A DNA stretch of 64,000 bases from Marinomonas transparens (lineage in GTDB: Bacteria; Pseudomonadota; Gammaproteobacteria; Pseudomonadales; Marinomonadaceae), in the NCBI RefSeq assembly GCF_016463975.1, contig NZ_JAEMNX010000001.1, positions 372,001 to 436,000 on the forward strand, written 5' to 3'. Both the position numbers and the translations under genes were made by a program. Positions 35,914 through 44,505 of this stretch are shown here, in pieces. The first letter of the stretch is position 1. Each line of letters begins with the position of its first letter. The notes below the pieces were generated by a model. That model saw only the letters and a list, made by a program, of their open reading frames with translations, was not told the DNA's origin and ran no database searches.

Positions 35914-36840
35914 TTAGCGGTCTTTAGGGTCAAGCGCATCGCGTAAGCCATCGCCGAGGAAGTTAAAACAAAATAGCGTCACCACTAAGAAAGCGAGTGG
36001 CCAAGCCAATTGCCAGACCGCAATTTCCATATTCTGTGCGCCTTCTGAAAGCAAGGCGCCCCAGCTAGTCATGGGCTCTTGTACGCCCAGCCCTAGAAAG
36101 CTGATAAAAGACTCTAAGAGGATCATGTTTGGAACAAGAAGCGTGGCGTAGACCACAACAATGCCCAGCACATTGGGAATGATGTGACGCAAAATAATTT
36201 TTGGTGTGGAGACACCACAGGCATAGGCGGCTTCTATGTATTCCTTGTTTTTTAAACTGAGGGTTTGCCCTCGCACTATCCTTGCCATGTCGAGCCAAGA
36301 AATGGCGCCAATAGCGACGAAAATCAAGAAGATGTGGCGGCCAAATATGGTCATCAAGATGATGACAAAAAACATAAAAGGAAAAGAATTAAGAATCTCC
36401 AGGAAGCGCATCATGACACTGTCTACTCGGCCGCCAAGGTAGCCGGAAGTCGCACCGTACAGTGTACCTATTATAATGGCGACGAAGCTGCCTAGAATAC
36501 CAACCAGTAAGGAGATTTGTCCCCCTTGCATGGTTCGTACAAAGATATCGCGCCCCAAGGTATCAGTGCCAAAGTAGTGGCCATTTTCAATATTGGGACG
36601 ACCTAAAACGGAAATATCCGATAGGGCTTCCCAGTCTATATCTTCATAATGCCATTGACTAAAAAACGGACCTAAAAGTGCGAAAGCACCTACTAGAGCT
36701 AATATGACCAAGCTGATAACGGCAGCGTGGTTAGAGAAAAATCGACGCCGAGCGTCTTGCCATAAACTGCGACCTTCAACGTCCACCACCTGTTGGGCGA
36801 ACTGTTCAATGGCCTGAACTTTGTCTTTCGTAGTAATCAT
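35914..36840 (-). CDS. oppC: Oligopeptide ABC transporter permease OppC
   Basis: A 308-residue inner-membrane permease. A cytoplasmic N-terminal arm (1-35) leads to a first membrane helix (about 38-60), a periplasmic loop with HYFGTDTLGRDIFVRTMQG (diagnostic for OppC/DppC), and five further helices. The coupling loop is EAAYACGVSTPKIILRHIIPN. The end LGDGLRDALDPKDR is typical. It forms the pore with OppB. Spacing to oppB is 12 bases. Confidence 0.95.
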   Translation of the reverse strand: MITTKDKVQAIEQFAQQVVDVEGRSLWQDARRRFFSNHAAVISLVILALVGAFALLGPFFSQWHYEDIDWEALSDISVLGRPNIENGHYFGTDTLGRDIFVRTMQGGQISLLVGILGSFVAIIIGTLYGATSGYLGGRVDSVMMRFLEILNSFPFMFFVIILMTIFGRHIFLIFVAIGAISWLDMARIVRGQTLSLKNKEYIEAAYACGVSTPKIILRHIIPNVLGIVVVYATLLVPNMILLESFISFLGLGVQEPMTSWGALLSEGAQNMEIAVWQLAWPLAFLVVTLFCFNFLGDGLRDALDPKDR

Positions 36841-36852
36841 AATGTCTAGGCC

Positions 36853-37773
36853 TTAGTAACGAATTTTTGGATCAATAACGGCATATAAAATATCGACGAT
36901 GGCATTAAATACAATCGTCAATGTCCCAATTAAAATGGTCACGCCCATCACTAAAGAATAATCACGGTTTAGGGCACCATTGATAAAGTGTTGACCAATG
37001 CCTCCAGTACCAAAATACACATCGACAATCACCGAGCCTGTGACGATGCCAACGAACGCAGGTCCAAGATAAGAGACCACTGGCAACATGGCTGGGCGTA
37101 GTGCGTGTTGCAAGACAATGCGATATTTAGGCAAGCCCTTTGCGCGAGCGGTACGGATAAAGTTGGAGTGCATGGTTTCTATCATGCTGCCACGGGTGAT
37201 ACGGGCGATTTGGGCGATGTAGCTGGTGGACATGGCAATGACAGGCATGATCAAGTAGGGCCAAGCGCCACCGTTCCAGCCACCTGGCGGTAGCCACTGG
37301 TTATAAATAGAAAAAAATAAGATACACAATGGAGCCAGAACAAAATTAGGTAACACAATGCCAAGATTGGCAAATGACATAATGCCGTAATCAAGCCATG
37401 AATTTTGGCGTAGTGCGGCGAGAATGCCACAGCTGACGCCAATCAGTAGCGCCACGAGAAAAGACCAAATCCCTATTTCAGCGGAAACGGGAAAGCTTTG
37501 TGCAATTAGCTCATTAATAGAGAAGTCTTTATAGCGAAAAGAAGGGCCTAAGTCCCCTTGCAATAAGCCTCCTAAGTAATAGAAGTACTGGTTAATGACG
37601 GGCTCATCTAAATGGTACTTGGCGTTAATATTTGCCAGTACTTCGGGTGGTAAGGTACGTTCGCTGGAAAATGGACTTCCCGGTGCATAGTGCATCAAGA
37701 AGAAGGAAACCGTGATTAATATAAGAAGCGTTGGAATGGCTTCCAGTACACGCTTTGAGATAAATGTCAGCAT
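36853..37773 (-). CDS. oppB: Oligopeptide ABC transporter permease OppB
   Basis: A 306-residue inner-membrane permease. The first helix is ISKRVLEAIPTLLILITVSFFLMHYAPGSPF, an OppB/DppB opening, and the loop NAKYHLDEPVINQYFYYLGGLLQGDLGPSF follows. The coupling loop is RTARAKGLPKYRIVLQHALRPAMLPV. It forms the peptide pore with OppC. It lies 114 bases after oppA, with a stem-loop between them. Confidence 0.95.
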   Translation of the reverse strand: MLTFISKRVLEAIPTLLILITVSFFLMHYAPGSPFSSERTLPPEVLANINAKYHLDEPVINQYFYYLGGLLQGDLGPSFRYKDFSINELIAQSFPVSAEIGIWSFLVALLIGVSCGILAALRQNSWLDYGIMSFANLGIVLPNFVLAPLCILFFSIYNQWLPPGGWNGGAWPYLIMPVIAMSTSYIAQIARITRGSMIETMHSNFIRTARAKGLPKYRIVLQHALRPAMLPVVSYLGPAFVGIVTGSVIVDVYFGTGGIGQHFINGALNRDYSLVMGVTILIGTLTIVFNAIVDILYAVIDPKIRY

Positions 37774-37842
37774 AGAAAAATTACCAGATTAGGTCTGAAA
37801 ACAATAAACAGAGGCTAATGCTAGGGTTGAAAATGGAAAGAG

Positions 37843-37868
37843 GCCCAGTACAGTAATCTGTACTGGGC
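37843..37868 (-). terminator. Stem-loop between oppA and oppB
   Basis: Perfect 11-base stem GCCCAGTACAG / CTGTACTGGGC with a four-base loop. On the minus strand it is followed by CTCTTTCC rather than a T run. It probably gives partial termination or mRNA protection so that oppA exceeds the membrane genes. Confidence 0.7.
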
Positions 37869-37887
37869 GGGTAACACTGGATAATGC

Positions 37888-39504
37888 TTAGTGCTTGATG
37901 ATGTACATATCACGCGCATAAACATTGTCTTCAGGGTTAGGTTGGTAACCACCTACGTAAGGTTTTACTAGACGTTTGTTTACGTACTGGTAAATAGGCG
38001 CAACAGCCATGTCTTGCTCAATGGCAATTTCTTCAGCCTTGTTGTAGTTCGCAGCAGGATCTTTCATGGTACGAGCATCGTGCAATAGTGTGTCGTACGC
38101 TGCGTTGCTGTATTTGCCGTCGTTGTTGCCGTGAGTGGTGGTGAGCAAATCCAACATGGTAGAGGCTTCATTGTAATCACCAATCCAACCTGCACGAGCC
38201 ACATCAAACTGTTGATGCTTTTTCGTTTCTAGGTAGGTTTTCCATTCTTGGTTTTCTAGCGTGACTTTTACACCAAGGGTTTTTTTCCACATCGCAGAAA
38301 TCGCAATGGCTAGTTTCTTATGGTTTTCATTGGTGTTGTAAAGCAGAGTGAAGTTAAGTGGGTTGCTCTTATCGAACCCCGCTTCTTTCAGTAAGGTTTG
38401 CGCTTTTTCGTTACGCTCTTTCTGTGTCCAAGTCGCGTAAGCTGGAGTGGCAGGGTTGAAGCCATTGACCACTTCTGGCGTGAAAGAATAAGCAGGAATT
38501 TCGCCTACGCCAGTCACGTATTTCGTGATGACATCACGATCAATAGCATAGGACAAGGCCTTACGAACACGTACGTCATTGTAGGGCGCTTTGGTAGTGT
38601 TGAATTGATAATAATAGGTGCCTAGGTAAGGCGTAATAACCACTTGGTCTGGCATATCACGTTTTAGTTGTTTGAAGTGGTCATTTGGTAGCTCATAGCT
38701 AAGGTCCATTTGGCCTGCTTGAAAGCGTTTGAGCTCAGCATTAGGAGACTCTATCGGTAAGTAAGTGACTTTATTAATAACGGTTTCCGCATCGTTCCAG
38801 TAGTATTTATTACGCGAGAACTCCATTTTTTCATTGACGACCCATTCATCCATTTTATAAGCGCCGTTAGAGACCATATGTTCTGGTTTAGTCCAGTCAT
38901 CTCCCCACTTCTCTACTACTTTTTTCGGCACAGGGAACATGGTTTGGTGTGAGGTCATTTTTACAAAATAGGGTACCGGACGTTCAAGAGTCACTTGGAA
39001 GGTGTAGTCGTCGATGGCTTTTACGCCTAGTGATGAGGGTTTTGCTTCACCAGCAATAATTTTAGTCGCATTAACAATGGATGGGATTTCGATAAACCAA
39101 GCATAAGGAGATGCCGTAACAGGGTCTACTGCGCGGGTGAAGCTGTAAACAAAGTCGCCTGCTGTTACTGGGTCACCGTTAGACCATTTAGCGTCATGAC
39201 GTAAATGAAATGTATAAACCGTGTTGTCTGCATTGACATCGTAACTGGTGGCGACTCCAGGAATCTGGTTACCGTCGCCGTCTTGGTTATATAAGCCTTC
39301 AAAAAGATCACGAGAACGAATCGAGCCTGGTGTACCTTCAATTTTTTGTGGGTCTAGGGTGGCTGGCTCAGAACCGCCACCACGCACAAGTTCTTGTTTG
39401 GCTGCCAGTTCTACTCCGGCCGGTACATCAGCGGCTTGTACTTGTAGTGTGCTAATAGAAGTTGCCAGAATCGCACTGGCAATAAGTGTTTTTGTCATTT
39501 TCAT
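37888..39504 (-). CDS. oppA: Oligopeptide ABC transporter periplasmic binding protein OppA
   Basis: A 538-residue peptide-binding protein, close to E. coli OppA in length. The signal peptide MKMTKTLIASAILATSISTLQVQA precedes ADVPAG. The mature protein shows LVRGGGSEPATLDPQKIEGTPGSIRSRDLFEGL, the FHLRHDAKWSNGDPVTAGDFVYSFTRAVDP signature of the family, and VRVRKALSYAIDRD-like NDVRVRKALSYAIDRDVI. The start with AAGGGAA five bases ahead is chosen; the frame continues 29 codons upstream with a polar sequence that would precede the signal peptide. It heads the operon; its 291-base upstream gap to cysZ shows no other gene. Confidence 0.95.
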   Translation of the reverse strand: MKMTKTLIASAILATSISTLQVQAADVPAGVELAAKQELVRGGGSEPATLDPQKIEGTPGSIRSRDLFEGLYNQDGDGNQIPGVATSYDVNADNTVYTFHLRHDAKWSNGDPVTAGDFVYSFTRAVDPVTASPYAWFIEIPSIVNATKIIAGEAKPSSLGVKAIDDYTFQVTLERPVPYFVKMTSHQTMFPVPKKVVEKWGDDWTKPEHMVSNGAYKMDEWVVNEKMEFSRNKYYWNDAETVINKVTYLPIESPNAELKRFQAGQMDLSYELPNDHFKQLKRDMPDQVVITPYLGTYYYQFNTTKAPYNDVRVRKALSYAIDRDVITKYVTGVGEIPAYSFTPEVVNGFNPATPAYATWTQKERNEKAQTLLKEAGFDKSNPLNFTLLYNTNENHKKLAIAISAMWKKTLGVKVTLENQEWKTYLETKKHQQFDVARAGWIGDYNEASTMLDLLTTTHGNNDGKYSNAAYDTLLHDARTMKDPAANYNKAEEIAIEQDMAVAPIYQYVNKRLVKPYVGGYQPNPEDNVYARDMYIIKH

Positions 39505-39795
39505 AATGTTCCCTTGTTGATTAGCTGAGGTGTGCAATATTGTTAGTTTTGGCGTCATGTCTGCACTGTCTGTATTCGCCTTAGCTTTCATAGTTCCTCA
39601 ATTGAACACAGGTCACAATCGAAATTCCGCATCAGGTTATGCGTCTAATAAAGGTAGAAAGATTCAAAGCGGGGGAGTTTCTCGTATTTATCGCAAGGTG
39701 TTAGCAATATCGAGCTGTCTTGGTGGAGCCTAAATAGCGTGCGTGATATTCTGTCGGTCTTGGTATGAAATAGATTTTAAAAGGTAAGAGATAGC
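39505..39795. other. Divergent intergenic region between oppA and cysZ
   Basis: A 291-base gap with no convincing gene; a 67-codon plus-strand frame in it lacks any protein-like pattern. It must hold the oppA and cysZ promoters, but no element was clear enough to name. Confidence 0.4.
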
Positions 39796-40575
39796 GTGAT
39801 AACACAACCCTTTAAAGCCGCTGGGGCTTTTTTAAGAGCATTTCCTTTGGTCTTTTCGTCAGAGCTCAGATTGTTTATTTTGGCGCCTTTATTAGCGAAT
39901 TTTTTGCTGGTTGGGCTGCTGTATTTGGTGGCATTTAGTTATTTTCAGAGTCTGATGGACTTTGTGATGGGGTATTTACCTGATTGGGTTTCCTTTTTGA
40001 ATTGGCTGTTGTATCTGATTTTTGGCGCTATTATTAGTGCTGTTTTGTTCTATAGTTTTTCTGTGGGGGTCAATATTCTTGCTGCGCCCTTTATGGCGTT
40101 CCTCGCAGAAAAAGTAGAAGAAAAAGAAACTGGAAAAACCTTTGATGAAGGCTTAACGGCCAGTGTGCTTATCGCGATCATCGGCCGCAGTTTACAACGA
40201 GAATGTCAGAAAATACTGTATTTTTTACCACGTTTCATATTGTTGCTGCTATTGTCTTTTATACCCTTGGTTAATGTGATTGCACCTGTTTTGTTATTGT
40301 TATTTTCAGCTTGGATGTTATCTCTGCAATATATGGATTACGCCTTTGATAACAACAAGGTCAAATTTCATGATATGAGAATGACATTACGCTCTAAGCC
40401 TTTGTTATGTTGGACGTTTGGAGGGATAGTCATGGTTTGTTTGACTATTCCTTTGTTTAATTTATTTGTCATGCCGATTGCTGTTGTGGCGGCCACTTTA
40501 TTGTGGATCTCGGTTTTTAGATCGCAACATGGGGATTTTTCTTCCCTGTTGGATCGTACTAATGGGTCTTTTTGA
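39796..40575 (+). CDS. cysZ: Sulfate transporter CysZ
   Basis: A 259-residue inner-membrane protein that supplies sulfate for cysteine synthesis. It opens GAFLRAFPLVFSSELRLFILAPLLANFLLVGLLYL and has YLPDWVSFLNWLLY and the long helical hairpin SVGVNILAAPFMAFLAEKVEEKETG, the CysZ pattern. About four to six hydrophobic segments are visible. The start is GTG with AAGGTAAG ahead. The stop overlaps the ATG of the next gene (TGATG), so the pair is translationally coupled, although the partner is a signalling protein with no known link to sulfate. Confidence 0.9.
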   Translation: MITQPFKAAGAFLRAFPLVFSSELRLFILAPLLANFLLVGLLYLVAFSYFQSLMDFVMGYLPDWVSFLNWLLYLIFGAIISAVLFYSFSVGVNILAAPFMAFLAEKVEEKETGKTFDEGLTASVLIAIIGRSLQRECQKILYFLPRFILLLLLSFIPLVNVIAPVLLLLFSAWMLSLQYMDYAFDNNKVKFHDMRMTLRSKPLLCWTFGGIVMVCLTIPLFNLFVMPIAVVAATLLWISVFRSQHGDFSSLLDRTNGSF

Positions 40576-41492
40576 TGTCGATGAAAATTTTAGTGGTAGA
40601 CGACGCGTCTTTTACGCGTGACCTTATTCGACGAGCATTACGTAAGCAGTTTCCTGCTTGTGTGATTGAGGATGCGGTTAATGGTCGAAAAGCACAGCAA
40701 CTGATGACGAAAAATCAGTTTGATATGGTGCTGTGTGATTGGGAAATGCCTGAAATGACAGGGGTTGAACTGCTTAAGTGGTGTCGTGAGCAGCCAAAGT
40801 ACAAAAAAGAAGACATACCCTTTTTGATGATTACCAGTCGTGGAGATAAAAGCCATGTTGTCGAAGCGGTACAGGCTGGCGTAACAGATTACTTAGGTAA
40901 ACCGTTTTCCAGTGAGCAGTTGGTGAGTAAGGTTCTTTCGGCTGCTAAGAGGCATAAAATGGAGGGCAAGCTTGCTGCTGAAAAGCCTCGTGGCGGTGGC
41001 GACTCAGCTGGACCGGGTGGCGTGGCGACGGCTTCTTTAGATGTGTTGATGGGAGCTGGAAAGTCTTCTAAGCCGGCTAGCTCTCCAGCATCAGGCGGTG
41101 CCATGGATGTACTGCTTGGCGGAAAACCAGCTAAAGCTACGCAGGCGACTAAATTTACTCATCCTCAAGCACCTGCAGTGACAGTGAAGGATGTAAAAGT
41201 TCCAACAGTCGTGCGCTTTGAAGGGAAGCAATTTCGTTGCATGGTGATTCAGTTTGGTAAGCAAGAAGCGACCATGTTGATTAAGAGTGACGATGTGATC
41301 CCGCAAGTATTAGGGCAAGCCGTATTAGATTTAGAGCATAAGGGAACGGTAAACCGTTTGAACTATTATGTTCAATCAGTTGCCACGACAGAGAAAAAAC
41401 ACGATTCCACTTTTTTGACCGTAGGGCTAGGCCTTATCGATCAGGACAGTGAGAAGGAAGCCTTTATTAGTCAGTTGTTCAACAGTTTATAA
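40575..41492 (+). CDS. CheY-like response regulator with linker and C-terminal beta-rich domain
   Basis: A 305-residue protein. Residues 3-125 form an intact receiver: Asp9/Asp10, phospho-Asp55 in MVLCDWEMPEMTG, and the lysine in DYLGKPFSSEQLV. A Gly/Ala/Pro/Lys-rich linker (about 130-210) carries two copies of a short motif, SLDVLMGAGKSSK and AMDVLLGGKPAK. The C-terminal domain (about 210-305, VVRFEGKQFRCMVIQFGKQEATMLI) is beta-rich. A PilZ-type fold is possible, but the PilZ RxxxR and NxSxxG residues are not visible. The output is unknown. The start is coupled to cysZ; a second ATG lies two codons in. A bidirectional terminator separates it from convergent phoR. Confidence 0.82.
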   Translation: MSMKILVVDDASFTRDLIRRALRKQFPACVIEDAVNGRKAQQLMTKNQFDMVLCDWEMPEMTGVELLKWCREQPKYKKEDIPFLMITSRGDKSHVVEAVQAGVTDYLGKPFSSEQLVSKVLSAAKRHKMEGKLAAEKPRGGGDSAGPGGVATASLDVLMGAGKSSKPASSPASGGAMDVLLGGKPAKATQATKFTHPQAPAVTVKDVKVPTVVRFEGKQFRCMVIQFGKQEATMLIKSDDVIPQVLGQAVLDLEHKGTVNRLNYYVQSVATTEKKHDSTFLTVGLGLIDQDSEKEAFISQLFNSL

Positions 41493-41496
41493 AACA

Positions 41497-41533
41497 TAAA
41501 AAGGGAATCTTATAAAACAAGACTCCCTTTTTA
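41497..41533. terminator. Bidirectional terminator between the CheY-fusion gene and phoR
   Basis: AAAAAGGGAATCTT pairs with AAGACTCCCTTTTT (one G-T pair) around a seven-base loop. A and T runs on either side let it serve both convergent genes; it touches the phoR stop codon. Confidence 0.88.
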
Positions 41534-42874
41534 TTCGTTGTTTCCATTGCTAATGCTGGTATTGGACGCAATCGCTGGAATGTTGTCATTACGCAGACGG
41601 TTGGCAGGGAAATGACAAGAGAAAGTACTGCCATAACCGGGCTGGCTGCGAATCTGTAGTTTAGCATCATGATGTAACAGTACATGTTTCACTATGGCCA
41701 AACCAAGTCCTGTGCCACCTGTTTTTGAACCTCGTCCTTTATCCACTCTAAAGAAACGTTCCGTTAATCGAGGTATGTACCTTGGGTCGATACCTAGACC
41801 GGTATCTTTTACTGAAAATACACCATTAAATTCACCTGATTCCCACTTTACTTCAATATCACCACCATCAGGAGAGTATTTGATAGCATTGACGACAAGA
41901 TTGGAGAAAGCACTGTAGAGTTCATTATAGGAGCCATATAGACGTGCCTCTTGTGGAATATCAAAGGTTAGCTTGTGCTCTTCTTTCAGCATGGCACCAG
42001 TGGATTTGTTGATCGTTTGCACTAGATCCGCAACCTTGTGCCATTGATCTTCTTCACGCTTATCATTGCTTTCTAACCGGGATAGCAACAATAGGTCTTC
42101 TATTAATTGCTCCATACGTTCAGATTGCTCAGACATGTTCACAATGCCTTTCTGCATACTTGTGGGCAAGTTGTCGCTGAACATATCTAGGGTTTCTAAA
42201 TAGCCTTTAATTACCGTTAGAGGGGTTTTTAGCTCATGGGAAGCATTGGCAACAAAATCTTTTCGCATCTGTTCTAGCAGGTGCAAGCGCGTGACATCGC
42301 GGACAAAAATAAGGTGGTCGTTTTTATCATAGAGTGTGGTTTGGATTTCTAAATAGACACCGTCTTTGGCAGGAGACTTGATAATTAGGGGTTCGCCAAA
42401 GCGCTTTTGACTAAAGTAGCGAAAAAATTCAGGGCTACGGACTATGTTGGTAATAGCTTGACCCCTGTCTATTGGGCGCATTAAGCCTAAAAAGTGGGCC
42501 GCTGAGTTATTCCACCACTCCAAGTTTCCTTGGTTGTCTGCCATGATCACGCCTTCTTTCAAGGCGGCGGTGGAGCTTTCTACCCGGGTTAGAGCTTGTC
42601 GCATACGGCGCTTAGATTTACGTTGTTTCTTTTGTAATCGATATACTGCGTCGAAGACTTCGCCCCAAATGCCGCTGGTTTCTGGGGGCGCTGCCCGACC
42701 AGAATGGCGTAACCAATTGTGGAATTGATACAGCTGGTAGAGTTGCCAATATAAAGACCCGAGAACGTAAAGCAACAACACGCCCTGCAATTGTCCTAAG
42801 GTAAATCCAATTACAATACAGGCAGCTAAGCCTAAGAACCAAGTTATAAGAGTTTTACGCCAAATAGCTTTCAT
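41531..42874 (-). CDS. phoR: Phosphate regulon sensor histidine kinase PhoR
   Basis: A 447-residue membrane kinase. Two close membrane segments (about 9-24 and 31-47) leave almost no periplasmic sensor, as in PhoR. A PAS domain follows (about 95-195, with GVIMADNQGNLEWWNNSAAHFLG). The dimerisation domain has His213 in FVANASHELKTPLTVIKGY. The ATPase domain has NLVVNAIKYSP, VKDTGLGID and GTGLGLAIVKH. It phosphorylates PhoB when phosphate is scarce and is held off by Pst/PhoU. Its start overlaps the phoB stop by four bases. All catalytic residues look intact. Confidence 0.95.
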   Translation of the reverse strand: MKAIWRKTLITWFLGLAACIVIGFTLGQLQGVLLLYVLGSLYWQLYQLYQFHNWLRHSGRAAPPETSGIWGEVFDAVYRLQKKQRKSKRRMRQALTRVESSTAALKEGVIMADNQGNLEWWNNSAAHFLGLMRPIDRGQAITNIVRSPEFFRYFSQKRFGEPLIIKSPAKDGVYLEIQTTLYDKNDHLIFVRDVTRLHLLEQMRKDFVANASHELKTPLTVIKGYLETLDMFSDNLPTSMQKGIVNMSEQSERMEQLIEDLLLLSRLESNDKREEDQWHKVADLVQTINKSTGAMLKEEHKLTFDIPQEARLYGSYNELYSAFSNLVVNAIKYSPDGGDIEVKWESGEFNGVFSVKDTGLGIDPRYIPRLTERFFRVDKGRGSKTGGTGLGLAIVKHVLLHHDAKLQIRSQPGYGSTFSCHFPANRLRNDNIPAIASNTSISNGNNE

Positions 42875-43566
42875 GCTGACCTTTTTGCTGAAAATCGGTA
42901 GCCGGTACCTCGAACAGTTTGTATCAGACTATCGTGAGTACTACCAATGGCTTTGCGTAAACGACGAATATGAACATCAACGGTACGCTCTTCGACGTAG
43001 ACATTGCCTCCCCAAACCTGATCCAAAAGTTGTGCCCTTGAGTAAGCGCGTTCTTGGTGAGTCATTAAAAACTTAAGCAAGCGAAACTCTGTTGGGCCCA
43101 TGTCCAAGGGACGATTACCAATGGTTACCCGTTGGCTTATTGGGTCTAGCATAAGGCCTTCTATTTCAATGGGTTCATCGACGCCTTGCGGTGTTGCTCT
43201 GCGCAATACCGCTTTTAAACGAGCAACCAATTCACGAGGGGAAAAAGGTTTGGTGATGTAGTCATCTGCACCCACCTCTAAGCCTTGAATCTTATTATCT
43301 TCTTCACTTTTCGCGGTCAAAATAATGACTGGGATTTCGGCAGTAGAGCTGTCTTTTTTAAGGCGACGAGTGAGCTCAATACCACTACCACCAGGCATCA
43401 TCCAATCGACCAAAATAAGATCGGGTCTATGATCAACAATAATTTCATGGGCTTGTTGGCTATTTTCCGCTTCCAAATATTCGTAGCCCGCCATTTCAAG
43501 GGCGACAGCGATCATTTCGCGAATAGAAGACTCATCATCAATAATTAATACTTTTTTACCGGTCAC
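42871..43566 (-). CDS. phoB: Phosphate regulon response regulator PhoB
   Basis: A 231-residue OmpR-type regulator. The receiver (1-120) has VLIIDDESSIREMIAVALEMAGY, phospho-Asp54 in LILVDWMMPGGSG, and KPFSPRELVARLKAVLRR. The winged-helix DNA-binding domain (about 135-228) has MGPTEFRLLKFLMTHQERAYSRAQLLDQVWG, EERTVDVHIRRLRKAI and QTVRGTGYRF. The GTG chosen has GAGGA at good spacing and gives the length and N terminus of pseudomonad PhoB; an ATG five codons upstream opens the frame. A Pho box lies just upstream, consistent with autoregulation. It activates pst and other phosphate-starvation genes. Confidence 0.95.
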   Translation of the reverse strand: MTGKKVLIIDDESSIREMIAVALEMAGYEYLEAENSQQAHEIIVDHRPDLILVDWMMPGGSGIELTRRLKKDSSTAEIPVIILTAKSEEDNKIQGLEVGADDYITKPFSPRELVARLKAVLRRATPQGVDEPIEIEGLMLDPISQRVTIGNRPLDMGPTEFRLLKFLMTHQERAYSRAQLLDQVWGGNVYVEERTVDVHIRRLRKAIGSTHDSLIQTVRGTGYRFSAKRSA

Positions 43567-43596
43567 AGGATTTATCCTCATCTCAGGAACGGTTTA

Positions 43597-43638
43597 ATTA
43601 AATCGATCAATTGTGACAATTAGATTACATTGTCACAA
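43597..43638 (-). promoter_or_regulatory. Pho box and -10 of phoBR, with overlapping 10-base inverted repeat
   Basis: On the minus strand, ATGTAAT and TTGTCAC are spaced 11 bases apart (43613-43630), matching the Pho box direct repeat at 5 of 7 and 6 of 7 bases. A -10-like TTTAAT begins ten bases later (43597-43602), the expected spacing. The same place has a perfect inverted repeat, TTGTGACAAT / ATTGTCACAA at 43611-43638 with an eight-base centre, so a second half-site faces ubiA. Confidence 0.65.
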
Positions 43639-43650
43639 CTTTGCCATATA

Positions 43651-44505
43651 TTAAATCAAATAGCTCATAACCAATCCGATGAAAACGCAATAACCCACTC
43701 GGTTGTTATCCAAGAAAGAGCGAAAGCAAGCTTGTCTATCACGCTTTTTGGCCTGCTTAAATTGTAGTGCAAAGAGACCAATACAGAGAATTAATGAAAC
43801 AAAATAGGGCCAATGCAAACCTGCTAATACACCTATCCAGCCTAGTAATGACAGTGTTAGCCCTTGTAGGCAGAGTATGACGAGTAAATCATAGCGGCCA
43901 AATAAGATAGCGGTAGATTTTATACCTAATTTTATGTCATCTGGGCGATCTGTCATTGCGTAATAAGTATCGTAGGCGATGGTCCAAAAACAGTTAGCCA
44001 CAAATAACATCCAGAGTTGTGGGTCGGACAGGTCTCCGCCTTGGGCGCTGTAGGCCATAGGAATCGCCCAAGAAAAAGCCAAGCCAAGGAAAAGTTGAGG
44101 CAGGTGGGTGTATCTCTTCATAAAAGGGTACAGTGCGGCAAGCCCTAGGCCGATAAAGGACAGTAAAATAGTTTTTAAGTCAGTAAAAAGAACGAGAACA
44201 AAACTGAGTAAGGTGAGCGCTGAAAACAGTAACAGAGCTTCTTTTTCGGATACTCGACCAGAAGGTAAAGGCCTATTTTTTGTACGATCCACACCACCAT
44301 CGACTTTACGGTCTGCATAGTCGTTAATCACACAACCGGCAGAGCGCATGCTGAATACGCCTAAGACAAAAATGATGACGAGGTACCATTCCGGTTGGCC
44401 ACTAGCAGACAGCCACAAAGCCCATAATGTCGGCCACATAAGCAAAAAAGAACCAATAGGACGATTAAAGCGAGTTAATTCTGCGTAATCTTTAAGCTTT
44501 GTCAT
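43651..44505 (-). CDS. ubiA: 4-hydroxybenzoate octaprenyltransferase UbiA
   Basis: A 284-residue inner-membrane prenyltransferase with about eight or nine hydrophobic helices. It opens ELTRFNRPIGSFLLMWPTLWALW. The two aspartate-rich motifs that hold the Mg-pyrophosphate are NDYADRKVD and DRPDDIKLG. It joins the polyprenyl chain to 4-hydroxybenzoate in ubiquinone synthesis. It overlaps ubiC by four bases, so the two enzymes of consecutive steps are coupled. phoB starts 84 bases beyond it on the same strand, behind its own Pho box. Confidence 0.96.
   Translation of the reverse strand: MTKLKDYAELTRFNRPIGSFLLMWPTLWALWLSASGQPEWYLVIIFVLGVFSMRSAGCVINDYADRKVDGGVDRTKNRPLPSGRVSEKEALLLFSALTLLSFVLVLFTDLKTILLSFIGLGLAALYPFMKRYTHLPQLFLGLAFSWAIPMAYSAQGGDLSDPQLWMLFVANCFWTIAYDTYYAMTDRPDDIKLGIKSTAILFGRYDLLVILCLQGLTLSLLGWIGVLAGLHWPYFVSLILCIGLFALQFKQAKKRDRQACFRSFLDNNRVGYCVFIGLVMSYLI

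Noticed and set aside
39530-39733. A 67-codon frame in the oppA-cysZ gap
   Set aside because: No ribosome-binding site or protein-like pattern, and it overlaps the region needed for oppA transcription and the rejected 5' extension of oppA.
41202-41492. A PilZ domain in the CheY-fusion protein
   Set aside because: The fold may be similar, but the c-di-GMP-binding RxxxR and D/NxSxxG residues are not visible, so the name was not given.
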